NCBI GenBank assembly: GCA_903891395.1
Contig: CAITEM010000191.1
Coordinates: 1-8,189, forward strand
Direction: 5' to 3'
DNA length: 8,189 bases
DNA from: an uncultured Hyphomicrobiales bacterium
Lineage (GTDB): Bacteria > Pseudomonadota > Alphaproteobacteria > Rhizobiales > Xanthobacteraceae
Notes under the pieces: generated by a model
What the model was told of the DNA's origin: nothing
The model's database searches: none
Seen by the model: the letters and a program-made list of their open reading frames with translations, nothing else
Shown: one piece after another, positions 5,657-8,189 of the stretch
Numbering within the stretch: the first letter of the stretch is position 1
Layout of the letters: the number at the start of each line of letters is the position of its first letter
Program-made: the position numbers and the translations under genes

Positions 5657-6964
5657 ATGAACGTTCAAACGCCGCGCACACCGATGGGCCCACAGACCTG
5701 GGAAAAGGTCCGTGACAAGCTCGACCAGTCGATCCCCTTCGCCAATATGCGCGACACGCCGTATTACCGCGACTGCGTCTGGGACCAGTTCTCCGAAGCC
5801 GAATACGAGCGCCGCTACGCCGCGCTACGCGCCAAGATGAAAGAGCACAAACTCGACGCCGTCATCGCGGCGGGCGGGCCGAGCCACTGGAGCTTCGGCG
5901 CCGGCATGCTGTGGCTGACCGGTCATATCGAATGGCACTCGCTGTGCTGCTACGTGCTGGTGCCCCTCGATGGCGAGCCGACCATGATTTACTCGATGGG
6001 CGGCACGCACGCCGAAGCCGTCCGTTGCATGGTCGCTCCGGCACTCAAAGACGTGCGCCACAGCCGCAACGGTCTGTACGGCCAGGTCATGGTTGAGCGG
6101 CTGAAAGAACTGAAACTCGAGAAAGGCCGTATCGGTCTGATGGAGATCGATCCGCGGCATTCCGATTACATGCCGGTCAACCAGTACAATACGCTTCGCA
6201 AAGAATTGCCCGACGCGGAATTGGTGTTCACCAAGGGCTTCCTGCACGACCTGGTCGTGATCCACAGCGCCGAGGAACTCGACTGCGTACGCAAGGCCGG
6301 CAAGCTGTGCCAGGACGCGATGGAGGCGATGGTCGCCCGCGCCAAGCCGGGCGTGAAGGAATACGAACTGCGCGCGGCGGCCGGCGCCGCGATCCTCGAG
6401 GGCGGCGGCGACATCGACTTCCTCATCATCGGCTCGACGCCGATGGCCAACCCGGCGCAGATCTTTGGCAACCCGCGCCCGTCCAGCCGCGTGCTGCAGA
6501 AGGGCGACATCATCAACATGGAGCTGGCCGCCGGCTATCGCGGCTACACCGCACAGATCGGCTCGCCGATCTGCCTCGGCCAGCCGACCGACATGGTGCG
6601 CCGCTTCTGGGAAGACATTACCCTGCCCGGCTATCACAAGATCTGCGCGGCGATCGGGCCCGGCAAGAACGCCGAAGACATGCGCACGGCCAGCAAGTTC
6701 TTCCGCGATAACGGCGTGCAGTCACGCCCAACCCAGTGCCACGGCATCGACCTCGTGACCGACAACCCGCACGTCGCCGCCGAGCACGTCCGCGGCGTCG
6801 AGGGTGACATGATCCTGAAACCCGGCATGGTGATCATGGCCGAACCCAATCCGATCACCGCAGACGGCATGTTCGGCATATTCCTCGGCCACACCTTTAT
6901 CGTGAACGACAAAGGCTTCGAAGTCGTGGACGACTTTCCCCTGGAGATCGCGGTCGCGGGATAA
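5657..6964 (+). CDS. M24 family (creatinase/Xaa-Pro peptidase fold) protein with degenerate metal site
   Basis: The product has 435 residues. Residues about 45-200 match the creatinase N-terminal domain, and about 205-430 the pita-bread catalytic domain (ELDCVRKAGKLCQDAM start, GDIINMELAAGYRGYTAQIG core). No signal peptide is seen, so it should be cytoplasmic. Metallo-M24 enzymes use Asp, Asp, His, Glu, Glu. Here the positions read Glu289 (MELAAGY), Gln300 (TAQIG), His362 (CHGID), Glu396 (MAEPNP) and Gly411 (FLGHTF), so three ligands are changed. Creatinase, a metal-free member, also lacks them, which suggests metal-independent hydrolysis rather than peptide cleavage. The start follows AAGGGTG (5645-5651). 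It lies 37 bases after the binding-protein gene and ends the operon, so its substrate is plausibly the imported compound. The fold is sure; the reaction is unknown. Confidence 0.9.
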   Translation: MNVQTPRTPMGPQTWEKVRDKLDQSIPFANMRDTPYYRDCVWDQFSEAEYERRYAALRAKMKEHKLDAVIAAGGPSHWSFGAGMLWLTGHIEWHSLCCYVLVPLDGEPTMIYSMGGTHAEAVRCMVAPALKDVRHSRNGLYGQVMVERLKELKLEKGRIGLMEIDPRHSDYMPVNQYNTLRKELPDAELVFTKGFLHDLVVIHSAEELDCVRKAGKLCQDAMEAMVARAKPGVKEYELRAAAGAAILEGGGDIDFLIIGSTPMANPAQIFGNPRPSSRVLQKGDIINMELAAGYRGYTAQIGSPICLGQPTDMVRRFWEDITLPGYHKICAAIGPGKNAEDMRTASKFFRDNGVQSRPTQCHGIDLVTDNPHVAAEHVRGVEGDMILKPGMVIMAEPNPITADGMFGIFLGHTFIVNDKGFEVVDDFPLEIAVAG

Positions 6965-7008
6965 GACCTGTCGGCGCTGACGGCGGCCTTGAATCCAGCG
7001 TGTGAGCC

Positions 7009-7392
7009 CTAGTGCGTCGCCGGCGGCTCGCGCGTCATATTCTTGGCCGCGAGTTCGTCGACATACTCTTTCCAGTAGGCGGCGTGGTTGCGGCCGAGCT
7101 CAAGCAGGTAGTCCCAGCCGAAGATTCCGGTCGAGTGCATGTCGTCGAACACCAGCCTCACACCGTAATTACCGACCGGCAGCACTTCGAGGACGCCGAC
7201 GTTCTTCTTGCCGGGCACGGTCTGGCGCTGGTCCGGCGAATGGCCCTGCACTTCGGCACTCGGACTTTTCACGCGCAGGTATTCGGCGGCCAGATCGAAA
7301 CTGCCGCCAACGTCGAAGGTAATCGTCAGCGTCTTGCGGTCTTTATGCAGACGAAGCTCGGTCGGCCACGGATCTGTCTTGGCATCGGTCAT
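7009..7392 (-). CDS. DUF971 (gamma-butyrobetaine hydroxylase-like N-terminal domain) protein
   Basis: This is a 127-residue single-domain protein. Residues about 10-105 fit DUF971 (PF06155): an opening strand ELRLHKDRKTLTITFD, an A-E-Y-L-R-V-x-SPSAE block, VGNYGVRLVF, and the hallmark HSTGIFGWDYLLELG at 86-100. The same domain forms the N-terminus of gamma-butyrobetaine hydroxylase. Stand-alone copies are common in proteobacteria and have no settled function. No cysteines are present, so a cysteine-based zinc site like that in some relatives is not available. ATG 7392 is chosen because the homology begins right after it; longer in-frame starts up to 7572 would overlap fmdB and look non-coding. 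It lies 77 bases downstream of fmdB on the same strand and converges on the M24 gene with 44 bases between stops. No clear terminator is seen in that gap. Confidence 0.88.
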   Translation of the reverse strand: MTDAKTDPWPTELRLHKDRKTLTITFDVGGSFDLAAEYLRVKSPSAEVQGHSPDQRQTVPGKKNVGVLEVLPVGNYGVRLVFDDMHSTGIFGWDYLLELGRNHAAYWKEYVDELAAKNMTREPPATH

Positions 7393-7469
7393 CGCGCCTT
7401 TTTGCACACTGCCCGCCAAACGGCAAACCGCTAGCGGATGCGACGAATTCGGAAGCGCGGACAGCGACG

Positions 7470-7805
7470 TTAGTGCGAGATCATCCAGGGCCGGCTGGTC
7501 GGGAAGCTCTTGGCGCCGTCCTTGCGCCGCAGCGTCTTGCGCGACAGACCTTTCCCCGAGCAGCAGGAACAACCGGAGCCGTGGCCTTTGCTCGCCGACG
7601 AGACCGGCGCGTGACGGCTGCGCTCATTGGTAGCGTGCGCCACCCGGAGCTCGGTCGACATGCCCGAGAAATTCGGCGCGGTGAGATAGGCACGCGGCGC
7701 TTCGTCGCCGCAATGCGGACACTCGAGGCCGAGGTCACTCTCCGCCATCGGCCGCATCTCGGTGAATGGACCGCAATCAGCACACATATATTCGTAAGTG
7801 GGCAT
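7470..7805 (-). CDS. fmdB: FmdB family zinc ribbon protein
   Basis: This is a 111-residue protein. The N-terminus MPTYEYMCADCG is the family hallmark. Two CxxC pairs, Cys8/Cys11 and Cys29/Cys32 (ECPHCG), form a single zinc ribbon in the first 40 residues. The rest is basic and low-complexity with a second cysteine cluster (CSCC at 79-82), as in many alphaproteobacterial members. FmdB was named as a putative regulator of the formamidase gene in Methylophilus; its biochemical role is not settled. ATG 7805 is chosen because MPTYEY begins there and AGAGG precedes it at good spacing; the longer frame to 7859 adds an unconserved extension. Upstream on the same strand, 78 bases away, lies the end of fmdA, giving the classic fmdA-fmdB order. 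With fmdA cut, fmdB may have lost its usual promoter. Confidence 0.9.
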   Translation of the reverse strand: MPTYEYMCADCGPFTEMRPMAESDLGLECPHCGDEAPRAYLTAPNFSGMSTELRVAHATNERSRHAPVSSASKGHGSGCSCCSGKGLSRKTLRRKDGAKSFPTSRPWMISH

Positions 7806-7834
7806 CGGCCGCCTCTTTGGTTTGCCGAAGAAAT

Positions 7835-7869
7835 CGGATGCGGCATGGTTTCCGGCCACACCGCATCCG
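7835..7869 (-). promoter_or_regulatory. Strong intercistronic hairpin between fmdA and fmdB
   Basis: On the - strand transcript, CGGAUGCGGUGUGG (7869-7856) pairs with CCAUGCCGCAUCCG (7848-7835): 14 consecutive pairs, including one U-G and one G-U, around loop CCGGAAA. On the + strand the two wobble positions become C/A mismatches, so the fold favours the fmd transcript. It starts 14 bases after the fmdA stop and ends 29 bases before the fmdB ATG. Only AUUUCUU follows, so it may be a weak terminator, an mRNA-stabilising 3' stem for fmdA, or a processing site. Confidence 0.6.
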
Positions 7870-7883
7870 TACGCGCGCGGGGG

Positions 7884-7973
7884 TTACTTGTCGGGCGACA
7901 GCGGCAGATCGACGCCCGGCTTGATGTGTTTGATCGGACCAGCGTTACTCGGCATGATGTCGAAGTCGAAGAT
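7884..7973 (-). pseudogene. fmdA: C-terminal fragment of formamidase/acetamidase (fmdA) cut by an IS element
   Basis: Only the last 29 codons and TAA (7884-7886) are present. They read IFDFDIMPSNAGP, then IKPGVDLPLSPDK. The I-F-D-F-D motif and the D-x-P-x-SPDK ending fit the C-terminus of bacterial formamidase/acetamidase (PF03069), which hydrolyses formamide or short amides to the acid and ammonia. The fmdB gene directly downstream supports the call. The coding frame meets the IS end at 7973/7974 exactly between codons; beyond it the sequence is IS DNA. The 5' part, about 380-400 codons by family length, should lie past the other end of the element if this was a simple insertion. As it stands the gene cannot give a normal product. 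The fragment is short, so the family call rests on the motif plus context. Confidence 0.72.
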
Positions 7974-7985
7974 TGATCTGCCCCC

Positions 7986-8013
7986 TTTGAAGTGGTCCTC
8001 CCTGAAGTATAAT
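7986..8013 (+). promoter_or_regulatory. Candidate promoter of IS orfA
   Basis: A perfect TATAAT at 8008-8013 is preceded by TTTGAA at 7986-7991 with 16 bases between. Transcription would start near 8020, just ahead of the ribosome binding site GAGGAGG (8021-8027). Placing the promoter inside or beside the terminal repeat is usual in the IS3 family. Confidence 0.5.
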
Positions 8014-8035
8014 TTTGACAGAGGAGGATGCGGAG

Positions 8036-8189
8036 ATGGGCAGGAAGAGGCATACGGCGGAAGAGATCGTTGCGAAGCTTCGGCAGGTGGATGTGCTGTT
8101 GGCTCTAGGTCGGCCGGTGGCGGACGCGGTCCGGGCTATAGGCGTAAGGGAAGTCACGTACTATCGGTGGCGCAATGAGTACGGCGGCC
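8036..8189 (+). CDS. IS3-family transposase OrfA, N-terminal part (runs off the window)
   Basis: The first 51 residues are visible. They read MGRKRHTAEEIVAKLR, then a stretch with PVADAVRAIGV, then TYYRWRNEYGG. This is the helix-turn-helix of IS3-family OrfA (IS407/IS2-like HTH_Tnp_1), which binds the terminal repeats. In this family OrfA is normally joined to the DDE catalytic OrfB by programmed -1 frameshifting, but that part is not in the window. ATG 8036 follows GAGGAGG at 8021-8027 by eight bases, and homology begins at once, so the start is secure. The ATG at 8028 lies in another frame. Nothing broken is seen in the visible part. Confidence 0.92.
   Translation, partial: MGRKRHTAEEIVAKLRQVDVLLALGRPVADAVRAIGVREVTYYRWRNEYGG

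Larger units (their letters stand above)
7974..8189 (+). mobile_element. IS3-family insertion sequence (IS407-group-like), left end, partial
   Basis: The terminal sequence starts TGATCTGCCCCC, resembling the TGA(A/C)CTGCCCCC ends that I recall for IS407-group elements of the IS3 family. It is followed by a promoter, a strong ribosome binding site and the start of orfA, the standard layout of these ends. The left boundary is set by the abrupt end of the fmdA frame at 7973. IS407-group elements usually make a 4-bp target duplication, so AGAT (7970-7973) would be the left copy. The right end lies outside the window. The exact IS name cannot be given without a search. Confidence 0.85.

Noticed and set aside
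4651..5658. Long - strand open frame opposite the binding protein (335 codons)
   Set aside because: Its composition is typical of an antisense frame, while the + strand reads as a clear periplasmic binding protein.
5825..6637. - strand open frame opposite the M24 gene (270 codons)
   Set aside because: Antisense shadow with no domain features; the M24 frame is unambiguous.
7393..7572. N-terminal extension of the DUF971 protein
   Set aside because: It would overlap the fmdB coding region and adds low-complexity residues ahead of the domain. ATG 7392 suits the domain start.
1..8189. CRISPR array, toxin-antitoxin, phage or defence system
   Set aside because: I saw no regularly spaced repeats, cas-like proteins, nuclease pairs or phage structural genes on either strand.

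Overview
The window looks like a piece of an alphaproteobacterial chromosome, probably Hyphomicrobiales (Bradyrhizobium or Xanthobacteraceae-like). The grounds are the GC-rich codon use from about 2.8 kb onward, a TauABC/SsuABC-type transport operon, FmdB and DUF971 genes, and an IS3-family element with an IS407-group type of end. No database was searched, so the taxonomy is inference.

Layout. (1) 1-351: a broken N-terminal piece of a DapL-type aminotransferase in AT-richer DNA, a 24-bp perfect palindrome, then a complete tRNA-Val(CAC) unit with promoter and intrinsic terminator. (2) 352-2527: a gene-free stretch, then a two-gene unit of moderate GC: a secreted trypsin-like serine protease with intact His-Asp-Ser triad, and a small secreted glycine-rich protein. 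(3) 2842-6964: a GC-rich operon on the + strand made of ABC ATPase, permease (4-base overlap), NMT1/THI5-like substrate-binding protein and an M24 (creatinase/aminopeptidase-fold) protein. The binding-protein gene carries one in-frame TAG at codon 57, and the M24 protein lacks three of the five usual metal ligands. (4) 7009-7973, on the - strand and convergent with the operon: DUF971 protein, FmdB zinc ribbon, and the last 29 codons of a formamidase/acetamidase (fmdA). A strong hairpin lies between fmdA and fmdB. (5) 7974-8189: the left end of an IS3-family element that cuts fmdA, with terminal sequence, promoter, ribosome binding site and the start of orfA.

How the genes fit together. The transporter would import a small organic solute across the inner membrane, and the M24 protein would probably act on it or on a derivative. 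The amber codon should abolish full-length binding protein unless it is suppressed or is a sequencing error. The fmdA-fmdB pair marks a former short-chain amide (formamide/acetamide) hydrolysis locus, now interrupted. Three broken genes in about 8 kb suggest a decaying or recently rearranged region. I see no CRISPR array, phage module, toxin-antitoxin pair or defence system. The most unusual items are the ligand-poor M24 enzyme tied to a transporter, the strand-specific fmdA-fmdB hairpin, and the secreted protease with an N-terminal domain I cannot name.
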